Positions 17,737 through 25,510 of a stretch of DNA of 64,000 nt are shown here, one piece after another (the stretch's first letter is position 1; each line of letters starts with the position of its first letter). The notes under the pieces are model-generated. The model made no database searches. It saw only the letters and a program-made list of their open reading frames with translations, and was not told the origin of the DNA. Source of the stretch: a bacterium (GTDB taxonomy: Bacteria; Electryoneota; Electryoneia; Electryoneales; Electryoneaceae); the NCBI GenBank assembly GCA_020444425.1, contig JAHLLB010000001.1, forward strand, positions 62,001 to 126,000, in the 5' to 3' direction. The position numbers and the translations under genes are program-made.

Positions 17737-18198
17737 TCATTCGTCACGGTTCGGCAGAACGGAACGGACCATGTTTTCCGCCGTCTTGTCCACGACTTCC
17801 GGGCGGTCGTAGAAACCGGACTGCGCGCGTTCACGGACGACATTGACATCGCCCTGAGCCGGGGCCGAAATGGATTCGTCGGTCAGCTTGCCAGCGATTG
17901 CGTCCAAAACCTCGGGCTTGTCGTAATGACCGGAAGCAATTCGCGCCCGAACTTCCGAAAGCTTCCCGGAGCGGTCGACATCACCGTAGGCTTCACGGTG
18001 CAGCTCGGCCATCTCCTGGTAACGCGCGACCTCAGCGGCGTCCGCCGAGATGCTGGCGCGATCAACGCCGGAAGATGCAGCTTTCGCCGCCTTCGAGGTC
18101 TGTTCGTTCTCGGCCGCATCGGTTCTCCGTACCGGATCCGTGGGTTTGGATCCTGGGACGCCGGTCGGGCCGACACGATCAATTCCGTTGCTGTACAT
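17737..18198 (-). CDS. flgM: FlgM-like anti-sigma-28 factor with a duplicated C-terminal module
   Basis: FlgM holds FliA inactive until it is exported through the completed hook-basal body. The middle matches the family layout: a VDRASISADA segment, then GKLSEVRARIASGHYDKPEV (about 79-98) ending in IAGKL, comparable to the sigma-binding helices. A second similar block, VNVVRERAQSGFYDRPEVVD (about 119-138), follows, so the protein is longer (153 residues) than ordinary FlgM (about 100). GGGAG lies upstream of the ATG. It follows fliS by 27 bases and shares the sigma-28 type site upstream of fliS. The repeat makes the assignment probable rather than certain. Confidence 0.68.
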   Translation of the reverse strand: MYSNGIDRVGPTGVPGSKPTDPVRRTDAAENEQTSKAAKAASSGVDRASISADAAEVARYQEMAELHREAYGDVDRSGKLSEVRARIASGHYDKPEVLDAIAGKLTDESISAPAQGDVNVVRERAQSGFYDRPEVVDKTAENMVRSVLPNRDE

Positions 18199-18225
18199 AC
18201 CTACTCCCGGTGACGGGGTACAAAA

Positions 18226-18633
18226 TTACGCCGAAAAACTCGCGGCTGCGTCTTCCTGTCTCAACTTCCGGCTGGCTTCGTCCCACGCCTGATGCAGATC
18301 GCTCATCATATCAATGACCGGTTTGAGCCGATCCGCGTCGTTGGTGGCGTTCGCGGTGACGATTTCCCGCTGGAAGAATTCGTAGAGCGCGTTCAGTTTG
18401 TCCGCGACTTCACCGCCTTTTTCCGGATTCAACGACTTGCGCAACTCGCTGATCAACCCGAAGGCGAGGTCGATGTTGCGTGTCCGGCTGGCGTAGTCCT
18501 TGTCACGAATCGCGCGCTGGGCTTCTTTCAAGCCGCGCACGGCATTTTCGTAACTGGTAACCACGAGCCCCACCGGACTGGCGGTTTCAAACGTAACGTT
18601 GTTGTATTGCGCGTACGGATTCAGCTGCGCCAT
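18226..18633 (-). CDS. fliS: Flagellin export chaperone FliS
   Basis: FliS binds the C-terminal helices of flagellin and prevents premature assembly in the cytoplasm. The protein has 135 residues, the normal size, with the typical opening LNPYAQYNNV, a TASPVGLVVTSYENAVRGL segment and a helical rest. The ATG at 18633 is preferred over a TTG two codons upstream because GAGG lies 8 bases before it. The gene follows fliD with a sigma-28 type promoter in the gap, and flgM follows. Confidence 0.93.
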   Translation of the reverse strand: MAQLNPYAQYNNVTFETASPVGLVVTSYENAVRGLKEAQRAIRDKDYASRTRNIDLAFGLISELRKSLNPEKGGEVADKLNALYEFFQREIVTANATNDADRLKPVIDMMSDLHQAWDEASRKLRQEDAAASFSA

Positions 18634-18698
18634 CTGCAATACCTCATGTTAGGCCTGCGCGGAGATCATCCGCAAGTTGGCCAAGGGGTCTAAACGTA

Positions 18699-18725
18699 CT
18701 ATCGGCAATCCTGGCAAAAACTTCA
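18699..18725 (-). promoter_or_regulatory. Sigma-28 (FliA) promoter of fliS-flgM
   Basis: Read on the minus strand the site is TGAAGTTT, 11 bases, GCCGATAG. Each box has one mismatch to the TAAAGTTT-N11-GCCGATAA consensus and the spacing is exact. It lies between fliD and fliS, about 65 bases from the fliS ATG. Confidence 0.88.
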
Positions 18726-18745
18726 CTCCGTCATCCTTCAGCAGG

Positions 18746-20374
18746 TCAGCCAACCCACTGTGCTTGCGACTGGGCCTGCGATACAGCCTGCTCCATCGCG
18801 AGGAATTGCTGCGTCAGAATCTCGCGTTTGATCCGCAGCCGCCGTTCAAACGACTCGATCTGGCGGTCGAGGCTCTCGATGGAATCGTTGTAAACATCTT
18901 TCGCCTGCTTGATAAACCCGTCGACGGAATCCTGCGCCAGTTCCACGAATCCATCAAACTGGCTGGCGACACCCTTGCCGACACGGACGGTTGCGTTGAT
19001 GGTTCCCGCACCGCCACCCGGGCTGTCGAAATAGAGCCGTAGTCCTTCTACCGGCGTCCCTTCCTGCCCGACGAGGATATTGCCGCTGGAGACTGTCGCC
19101 GCGTACCCACCGATGGTGTTGTTCGCGTCTGGATCAAGTTTTCCATTGGCGAGATAATGCAGTTCGACCTCGTAGGTTCCGCCCTCCGTTTCCGCTTCCT
19201 GTTTGAACAGGCTGAGGTACGGACTGGAAGAATCGCTGCTCAGGGCGAACAGCTCGGCGACGGCCTGGGAATCGTCCTCCAACGCGTCGCGCAGCTCACT
19301 GTCATCGACTTTCAGCTTGCCGCCGGAGGTCAGATCAATCCCCGCCGCACCCAGCGTGGAGTAGATCGTTCCGGAAGATACTCCGGGAATTTCTCCGGCG
19401 ACGATGGACATCAGGTCGGATTTCAGCGACCGCAGGTTTCCATCGCCGGCAAGCAGGCCACGGGTCTCGCTTTCCGCGTTGTAGGAGGTGTTCGCCTTAA
19501 TGTCAACCATCAGGGCGTTGTATGACGCCACCCACTCCTCAATGGCATTGATGGTTTCGGTGTTGTCCTGCGCGACCGAGATATTCACTTCGGAGGCCGT
19601 GACGTCCTTCAGTTTCAGGGTGACACCCGTTATCACGTCATCAATGGTGTTACTTGACCGGACCAGCCAATCCCCGGCCGGGTAGCCATCGACACGGATC
19701 TGCGCCTGCTGGGCGTCTTTCGTCGTGACCCAACCGCTGTCAAATACACCGGATCCAATTGTCGTTCCAGCCGCATTGACCGCGATGCTGTTTGAATCTG
19801 CAGCTTCGTCCGCAGTCAACACGAGATGAAAGGGAGTACCACTGGATCCGTCATCAATGACGGACGCCGTCACGCCCGGATTGTTATCGTCTTCGTTGAT
19901 CGCGTCGATCAGGTCTTTCAGCGTCGCCCCGTTTGCGAGGGTGACTGTGTACGTGTCTCCTTCGTAGTCGTAGGCAAAGTCATTGCCGGATCCGGTCAGG
20001 GACGAAGTCGACAGATCCGCCCAACCCGTATCATGCACATAGACTTCCTGCTGCGCGAGCTGGTTGACTTCGATACTGTGATTCGAGACGAATGCATTGG
20101 AATCCGCCGAGGCGGAGATTACGTCCGAGTCCGAGCTGGACGCGTTCATCGCGAGCAGCTCGCTGGCGGTATCGATCGCCTGGGCTTTCGCCTGCAGATC
20201 GCTGAGCTTGCTCGAAATGGCAACCCATGCATCGATTCGGGACTGCTGTTCCACCTTGCGTTCTTCAAGACGGTAGAGTCCCTGCGACTCGAGCTGCATG
20301 AGCATGTCGACGGTATCCGCCCACTGGATACCGGACGCAAGCCCGGAAAAAGAAGCTGTTGAACTTGAAGCCAT
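18746..20374 (-). CDS. fliD: Flagellar filament cap protein FliD
   Basis: FliD forms the pentameric cap that guides flagellin folding at the filament tip. Length is 542 residues. The N-terminal FliD_N domain opens with SFSGLASGIQWADTVDMLM. The FliD_C domain includes GLLAGDGNLRSLKSDLMSIV, GAAGIDLTSGGKLKVDD and a C-terminal coiled coil ending QAVSQAQSQAQWVG. GGAGG lies 7 bases before the ATG. It lies directly after flagellin, separated by a nested hairpin, and is followed by fliS. Confidence 0.95.
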   Translation of the reverse strand: MASSSTASFSGLASGIQWADTVDMLMQLESQGLYRLEERKVEQQSRIDAWVAISSKLSDLQAKAQAIDTASELLAMNASSSDSDVISASADSNAFVSNHSIEVNQLAQQEVYVHDTGWADLSTSSLTGSGNDFAYDYEGDTYTVTLANGATLKDLIDAINEDDNNPGVTASVIDDGSSGTPFHLVLTADEAADSNSIAVNAAGTTIGSGVFDSGWVTTKDAQQAQIRVDGYPAGDWLVRSSNTIDDVITGVTLKLKDVTASEVNISVAQDNTETINAIEEWVASYNALMVDIKANTSYNAESETRGLLAGDGNLRSLKSDLMSIVAGEIPGVSSGTIYSTLGAAGIDLTSGGKLKVDDSELRDALEDDSQAVAELFALSSDSSSPYLSLFKQEAETEGGTYEVELHYLANGKLDPDANNTIGGYAATVSSGNILVGQEGTPVEGLRLYFDSPGGGAGTINATVRVGKGVASQFDGFVELAQDSVDGFIKQAKDVYNDSIESLDRQIESFERRLRIKREILTQQFLAMEQAVSQAQSQAQWVG

Positions 20375-20437
20375 TTCCTGACCTCCTGCACAACGCCGCG
20401 TTGTTCAATGTCGCGGCCAACTGTAGGGGGTCCCCAC

Positions 20438-20492
20438 GAAAACACACCCGTGGAGACGGGTTCATGTTCTGAACCCGAATTTTCCACGGGTG
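20438..20492 (-). terminator. Nested hairpin after flagellin
   Basis: The outer stem CACCCGTGGA (20445-20454) pairs with TCCACGGGTG (20483-20492). The inner stem CGGGTTCA (20457-20464) pairs with TGAACCCG (20470-20477). A TGTTTTC stretch follows on the minus strand. It lies about 50 bases after the flagellin stop and may terminate or stabilise the abundant flagellin mRNA, letting less transcript reach fliD. Confidence 0.75.
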
Positions 20493-20542
20493 CGGTAACC
20501 TTTCCGGCCGGGATCTCCGAGCCGGACGTACGTAGGATCGAC

Positions 20543-21376
20543 TTAGCCGACGAGGCCGGCGACGATCTGCGGTACCTGGTTCGCCTGCGCAAGCATCGAG
20601 ACGCCGGTATTCATCAGGATCTGAGCACGGACAAAGTTGCTCATTTCCGCTGCGATGTCGGCATCGCGGATCTGCGATTCGGACGCAACTGCGTTCTCAC
20701 GCTGGATCTGCAGGTTCAGAACAGTGTTCTGAAGACGTTCGACGTAGGCACCAAGCCGTGTACGTTCCGTATCCTTGGTCGTGATCGCCGAGTCAAGCGC
20801 GGTGATCGACGACTGCGCACTTGCGGTATCCGACAGGGACAGCGTGTCGAGACCGAGAGCGCTGCCGCGCATGTCGCCCATCGTCACGTAGTAGTAGTCG
20901 TTCCCGGCGGTGTTGTACGTACCGATGTGGAACTTGACACCCGTGGTGGACAGGCTCCCGTTCAGCAGATACAGACCGTTGTAGTTGGTCGTATTCGCGA
21001 TACGGGTGATTTCCGAACGCAGCTGTGTGAATTCCGTGTTCAGGTAGGAACGATCTTCCGAGGTCAACGCACCGTTCGAAGCTTGGACAGACAAGGCGCG
21101 CATCCGGACGAGCGTGTCGTCGATCGTCTGCAGCGCACCTTCCGCGGTGGCCATCAGGTTGATGTTGTAGTTCGCGTTACGCTCTGCTTCGTCCATCGAA
21201 GCGATCTGAGCGCGGAACCGTTCACTCACAGCGAGCCCGGCCGGATCATCCCACGCGAAGTTCACCCGGAGACCGGACGACAGGCGTGTGAGCGCCGTAT
21301 CCAGATCCAGCTGCGTCGTGTGGATGTTCCTCTGGGCAGTGAGAGCGAGCACATTATGGTTGATGCGCGTACTCAT
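20543..21376 (-). CDS. fliC: Flagellin
   Basis: This is the filament subunit, exported by the flagellar type III system. The conserved N-terminal D0/D1 region (TRINHNVLALTAQRNIHTTQ, then LSSGLRVNFAWDDPAGLAVS) and C-terminal D1/D0 region (RDADIAAEMSNFVRAQILMN to NQVPQIVAGLVG) are both intact. At 277 residues only a short central segment (about 145-190) separates them, so no large D2/D3 domain exists. That central segment contains several Ser/Thr residues open to O-glycosylation. GGAGG lies 6 bases upstream of the ATG, and a sigma-28 type site lies about 50 bases upstream. It is the only flagellin in the window. Confidence 0.97.
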   Translation of the reverse strand: MSTRINHNVLALTAQRNIHTTQLDLDTALTRLSSGLRVNFAWDDPAGLAVSERFRAQIASMDEAERNANYNINLMATAEGALQTIDDTLVRMRALSVQASNGALTSEDRSYLNTEFTQLRSEITRIANTTNYNGLYLLNGSLSTTGVKFHIGTYNTAGNDYYYVTMGDMRGSALGLDTLSLSDTASAQSSITALDSAITTKDTERTRLGAYVERLQNTVLNLQIQRENAVASESQIRDADIAAEMSNFVRAQILMNTGVSMLAQANQVPQIVAGLVG

Positions 21377-21427
21377 GCTACACCTCCGTTTTCCACTTGC
21401 TTGTAAAGGAAACCCTTGCTGTCGTGT

Positions 21428-21455
21428 TTATCGGAAGGCAGCGGGAAAACCTTTA
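21428..21455 (-). promoter_or_regulatory. Sigma-28 (FliA) promoter of flagellin
   Basis: On the minus strand TAAAGGTT, 12 bases, TCCGATAA lies about 50 bases before the flagellin ATG. The -10 box differs from GCCGATAA at one base; the spacing is one base longer than the usual 11. Confidence 0.85.
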
Positions 21456-21654
21456 CTGGTGAGTGAAATTCAGAGGCGGGATTCTGCGAAGAGAGACACA
21501 CCTCAAGCGAGTTGGTGTAACTCGTTGAACGTCTTCGTTTGTCAAAGAACTCAATACGTTTCTGTGCTACAACCGTAGTCGCGACAGGAGTTCCACGTTA
21601 CACGATCCTGAACTGATCACTTGAAGTCTTGCCCGGGATACCGGACAAAAAACC

Positions 21655-22056
21655 TCAACCGACATGATCGAAATAGCGACTCTCGGGTTGAGAGCCATAC
21701 GCCGCGCGGACGTCCTTCATGTACCGTTCACCCCGGCTCAGGTGCTGCCGCTGGTCGCTGATCTTCCCGAGGTTGTGCTGCAAGACTTCTTGCAATTGTC
21801 TGTCAGTTTCCCGGATTTCGGCGAGGAGCTCCGGTTCGGCATGGTCGAACGGGGACGGAATCCCGAACTCCGCCGGCCCTTCCTCCGGCAGACCTTCTTC
21901 AGGATCGAAGCCCCACAATTCCGCCAGCACTCGTTCACGCTCGGCCAGGGTTTCCGGCAACGCGTCCATGTGCTCAATCCTGGCCTGGCGCAAAGCGGTC
22001 TTGGATAGCTCGAGCAGCGAGCTCATCAGCACGTTCTGGCGTGTCGACTCGCTCAC
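21655..22056 (-). CDS. Unrecognised helical protein before flagellin (FliT/FlgN-like chaperone candidate)
   Basis: I do not recognise this 133-residue protein. The GTG start overlaps the stop of the upstream gene as GTGA, implying translational coupling; an ATG 10 codons later is an alternative. It is mostly helical and charged, with a central helix LLAEIRETDRQLQEVLQHNL and an N-terminal helix ELSKTALRQARIEHM. Size and helical nature resemble FliT or FlgN export chaperones, and it is the last gene before flagellin. FlgN is already encoded at 35.4-35.9 kb, so a FliT-like role is the better guess, at low certainty. Confidence 0.5.
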   Translation of the reverse strand: MSESTRQNVLMSSLLELSKTALRQARIEHMDALPETLAERERVLAELWGFDPEEGLPEEGPAEFGIPSPFDHAEPELLAEIRETDRQLQEVLQHNLGKISDQRQHLSRGERYMKDVRAAYGSQPESRYFDHVG

Positions 22057-22661
22057 GACTGGCCCATTGTCTGCAAATTCGTCAGGCCGGCCGCCCAATC
22101 CTCAAGCTGAACCAGCAGTTCGTACTCGATCAGGTCAGCGATGAGGATCGCGTCACGGTTTTCCTGCGCCTGAACCACTTCGTCGAGGATCGACGAGATT
22201 TTCCCGGTCAGAACTTCCAGGTTCTGCTGTCCGGCGGACACATCGGTAACGTTCACCTGCAACAGCGTGGTGACCGAATGTGTCGTGCGCAGCAGAACAT
22301 GCATCCCATCCACGCAACGAAGCAGGAAATCGTTCGCCTTCTCAAAGCTTCCGGTGCGAAACTCTTCCGAAGTCCGGTTGAGTTCCTTGACGACGGCACC
22401 GTGGAAGTCGACGATGCTTTCCAGCGTTTCGTTGGCGAGATCCAGCGCCCTGGCCGTTTCCAGCTCGAAGGAACCTTCCCCGTTGATCACCTGCAGGTGA
22501 CGTTCGGGCTGGCCGGTGATGTCTTCACCGTTGAAGCTGACCTTGATGATCCGCAGATCGGTGTCGAGTGCCTGTGAGACAGAACCAACGACATCAGCGA
22601 TGGTGTTGGCACCGGGATGGTCGAATCCGACGTCATTGCCGTCGAGTTTGACTTGAATCAT
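22053..22661 (-). CDS. Unrecognised flagellar-cluster protein, 202 residues
   Basis: I cannot assign a family. Residues 1-65 look like a small beta-rich or ubiquitin-like domain (MIQVKLDGNDVGFDHPGA; IIKVSFNGEDITGQPERHL). Residues 70-202 are a long helical region ending ADLIEYELLVQLEDWAAGL. It has no signal peptide or membrane segment. The ATG is preceded by GAGGAGG and overlaps the stop of the 950-residue glycosyltransferase as ATGA, and its own stop overlaps the next start. It therefore belongs to the glycosylation-flagellin transcription unit and may adapt flagellin to the transferases or the export gate. That is speculation. Confidence 0.6.
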   Translation of the reverse strand: MIQVKLDGNDVGFDHPGANTIADVVGSVSQALDTDLRIIKVSFNGEDITGQPERHLQVINGEGSFELETARALDLANETLESIVDFHGAVVKELNRTSEEFRTGSFEKANDFLLRCVDGMHVLLRTTHSVTTLLQVNVTDVSAGQQNLEVLTGKISSILDEVVQAQENRDAILIADLIEYELLVQLEDWAAGLTNLQTMGQS

Positions 22662-25510
22662 GACATCCTCCTCTCGGCGGGTACGGAGTGCTGCATTGCG
22701 TTGCGAACCTCGCCGACTATGGTTTGCAGTCGTTGTGTGTAGGTGTGATCACGCAGGATGTGTTCGCGCGCACGTTTACTGCGTTTGTACGCTTCCGCCT
22801 CGTGACGCTTGATGTATTTTACCTTGTCACGCGCTTCTTCCGGCGTGCGGAAGGTGAAGCATTCCTGTTCGGCGTCGAACAGGTCGAAAACGTCTTCCTG
22901 TGCATCGGTCAATAAGACTCCGCCCGCGCAGGGCACGTCGAAGATCCGCTGGTTGACGGACGTTGGCATCTGGAAGCTGGTGCTGTTCAACTGAATCGAC
23001 GAGTTGTAGTACAGTGCCAGAGCCGGACCGTAGTCGATCGACGGATGGTGAGTCGTCGTTGGCATCAGCTCGCGCCAGCCGTCATCACCGACGATCTCGA
23101 GACCGGTGGTGTGAGCCGCTTCCGCGATCCGTTTGCGATCCTCACGTGTCGCGCGGAACGCGACCAGGGTCGCCATGCGCAACCGGTCGCCATGTGTCCA
23201 GTCCTGAGTCATGACGGGATACTGCAGCACCGCTTCGTTGAGCACGGTCAACGGGTCGCGGCGTTCGCTGAGCAGCTCCTCGACCGCCATGTTCAACAGG
23301 GATTCGTGCGCGGACCGTGCGTTCGCCCGGCGTTCCCATTCGAGCACCGGTTCCACCATCGAGTTGGCGACCCAGCGTGGGCCGTTGAGTCCGTTGCGCT
23401 TGCTCGCGAGGGAACCGAAAACGGTCTCGTCAGTCGCCAGCGGCAGATAGCTCACCCTTTCGAAGCCGTAATCTTTCAGTTCGGCGATGGTCTGCTTTTC
23501 CCAGGTATACACGTGCGCCATCTCACCGGCGGCGGCGTTGTGATCGAGCAGGATGTACTGCGGCCTGTCGGCGAACCAGGACACGTACGGCAACTGAATC
23601 TTTTCGAGCAATGCGGCCAGCTCGCCGTCCTGGTCGAAGCCGAGGTGGTTGACGGTGATCAACAGGTCGGCTTCCAGGCTGGACAGCAGCAGCTGTTCGA
23701 TCACCTTGCCGTGTTCGAGGTAGCGAATCGGGACGACCCGGTGCCCCAGCCGTTCCAGTGCATTACGGATCTCACCCTGCAGGTAGTACCCGCTCTCGAA
23801 CATCAGCACCGTCAGCCGTTCCTGGCGGAACCGTGGCCGGCGGAAGCGGTCGTACGGTAGATCGCTGATGTCGGACGTCTTTGGCGTCTCGGTCTTTTTT
23901 GGAGCGGGTCGTTCATCGGAGTTGGCATCATCCAGCAGCGCACGGATGGATGTCGCCAGCCGGTCGAACGTTTCGCCGGTCTGCTTCACCTGCCACAGCG
24001 GGTCTTTGTCACTGATGTTCTCAACCTCGAACCGGAACAACGCCAGTAGCGGGTGGACAGCCTCGACATGCAGGAAACTGTTCAGCACCTCGGTTTGCAG
24101 CCGGTCAACCTCACCGGCGGCCTTCATCAGAGCGTCCTGCTGGCCTTCACCGACGAGCAGCTCCTGCAGCGTGCAACTGGCGGCCAGCCCCTCTTCCGCG
24201 AGATGCAGCAGACGGTTGATGCTGACACGGTTGGCGTCACGAATCGGAAGCGCGGCGGTTTTCTTTATCCCGGAACCGGTCAGGCCGTCAAACCGCTGCT
24301 TCAACAGGTCGCGGTATCGCTGACGGTAGGCATCCTCGCTGGTGGGTTTGCCATGCAGCAGCTCCAGATCCCAGAAACCGTGTTTGTCAAATCCGGTGCG
24401 CCAGATACGGACAGGTTGACCGTTCAGCGTCACTGGATCGGGATCGCGTTCCTCGAGCATGTCCTCGGCGAGCGCCGCGACCAACGCCGGATCGAGTTGA
24501 CGGTGGCAGTTGAAATGCGGGCACTGTACCTGAAAATCGCAGGGGAAACAGTCGATGGCCGGCTCGACGACCAGATGGCCCTCGCCGTACGGCCCGGTTT
24601 CCTGCGACAGTGCGTTGCCCAGGGTCAGGCACAGCACCGGCGTACCCACCGATTGCGCGAGGTGCATTGTGCCGGTATCGTTGCTGATGACCAGGTTCGC
24701 GCTTTCCAGTACCGCCGCGAGACTCTGGATGCTGGTCCGGCCGGCGAGGTTGAACGCCCAGTCGCCGAGCCCCACCATCGCCTCGGTCACCTGTTCGGCC
24801 TCCGCCGTGGTGCCGGTGAAAACGATCTGGGCGTCGGTACGTTCGTGCAGCAAGCGCGCGGCCTCACCAAACGCCTGCGGGTTCCAGCGTTTGGACGGAT
24901 GAGACGCACCCGTCTGCATCACGACAATCGGATCGTCTTCGCTACCGAGTTTGTCTTCCGGCAACAGAGCGTTGAGCGAAAGGCGGCCGCTGTCGGAAAT
25001 GATGAAGCGTGCGGGCTGGATTCGGCTTTCGTGCCGTCCGGCGAACCCGAGTTGCAGGTCCGCGAGATGGAACGGGTTCATGCCTCGCGCGAGATGCGAC
25101 GTCATCGCCATCCGTGCCCAGTCACCCTCGATACGCCGCTGGCCGGTGTTGTCGAGATACAATCCGCCGCCAACGTCGCCCGGAATCAGGTGCGCCAGGA
25201 TCGCGGACACCAGATCGTAGCTGAGGTTGAAGACCTTGTCGAACGGGATACTGAGCAGTTCGCCGAGTTCATCGCTCAGTTTCTTGTAGAGATCGATCAG
25301 CGGCTCACGCTTCGCGGTGGCGACAATCAACGAGTCCGTGTCGATCGTGTGTACTCCGGCCACACGCATCCCCTGCCCCACCTCGCGGAACGGTTTCGGC
25401 ACGATCAGGTGCAGTTCCGCTTTCGGATAGAGCCGGCGCAGCCGTTCGAGGAACGGCGCGGCGAGCAGGATGTCGCCCATACGGCTGAGTGTGAGCACGG
25501 CGATCTTCAT
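22658..25510 (-). CDS. Two-domain glycosyltransferase: GT9 (heptosyltransferase-like) plus CgeB-like
   Basis: The protein has 950 residues and two glycosyltransferase-like halves. Residues 1-365 are GT9: LSRMGDILLAAPFLERLRRL, QTGASHPSKRWNPQAFGEAA, SNDTGTMHLAQSVGTP and a cysteine cluster C-x2-C-x5-C-x4-C common in this family. A helical linker covers 370-565. Residues 566-950 resemble CgeB-like GT1 enzymes: MFESGYYLQGEIRNALERLG, then QRIFDVPCAGGVLLTD and ILRDHTYTQRLQTI. It overlaps both neighbours by 4 bases. Placement between flgL and flagellin suggests it extends a glycan on flagellin or hook-filament proteins. I infer this from context; donor and acceptor are unknown. Confidence 0.78.
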   Translation of the reverse strand: MKIAVLTLSRMGDILLAAPFLERLRRLYPKAELHLIVPKPFREVGQGMRVAGVHTIDTDSLIVATAKREPLIDLYKKLSDELGELLSIPFDKVFNLSYDLVSAILAHLIPGDVGGGLYLDNTGQRRIEGDWARMAMTSHLARGMNPFHLADLQLGFAGRHESRIQPARFIISDSGRLSLNALLPEDKLGSEDDPIVVMQTGASHPSKRWNPQAFGEAARLLHERTDAQIVFTGTTAEAEQVTEAMVGLGDWAFNLAGRTSIQSLAAVLESANLVISNDTGTMHLAQSVGTPVLCLTLGNALSQETGPYGEGHLVVEPAIDCFPCDFQVQCPHFNCHRQLDPALVAALAEDMLEERDPDPVTLNGQPVRIWRTGFDKHGFWDLELLHGKPTSEDAYRQRYRDLLKQRFDGLTGSGIKKTAALPIRDANRVSINRLLHLAEEGLAASCTLQELLVGEGQQDALMKAAGEVDRLQTEVLNSFLHVEAVHPLLALFRFEVENISDKDPLWQVKQTGETFDRLATSIRALLDDANSDERPAPKKTETPKTSDISDLPYDRFRRPRFRQERLTVLMFESGYYLQGEIRNALERLGHRVVPIRYLEHGKVIEQLLLSSLEADLLITVNHLGFDQDGELAALLEKIQLPYVSWFADRPQYILLDHNAAAGEMAHVYTWEKQTIAELKDYGFERVSYLPLATDETVFGSLASKRNGLNGPRWVANSMVEPVLEWERRANARSAHESLLNMAVEELLSERRDPLTVLNEAVLQYPVMTQDWTHGDRLRMATLVAFRATREDRKRIAEAAHTTGLEIVGDDGWRELMPTTTHHPSIDYGPALALYYNSSIQLNSTSFQMPTSVNQRIFDVPCAGGVLLTDAQEDVFDLFDAEQECFTFRTPEEARDKVKYIKRHEAEAYKRSKRAREHILRDHTYTQRLQTIVGEVRNAMQHSVPAERRMS

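Noticed and set aside
21500..21530. CGAGTT-GGTGT-AACTCG hairpin before flagellin as a terminator
   Set aside because: The stem is only 6 bp and no T run follows on the minus strand; it lies upstream of the flagellin promoter but is too weak to call.
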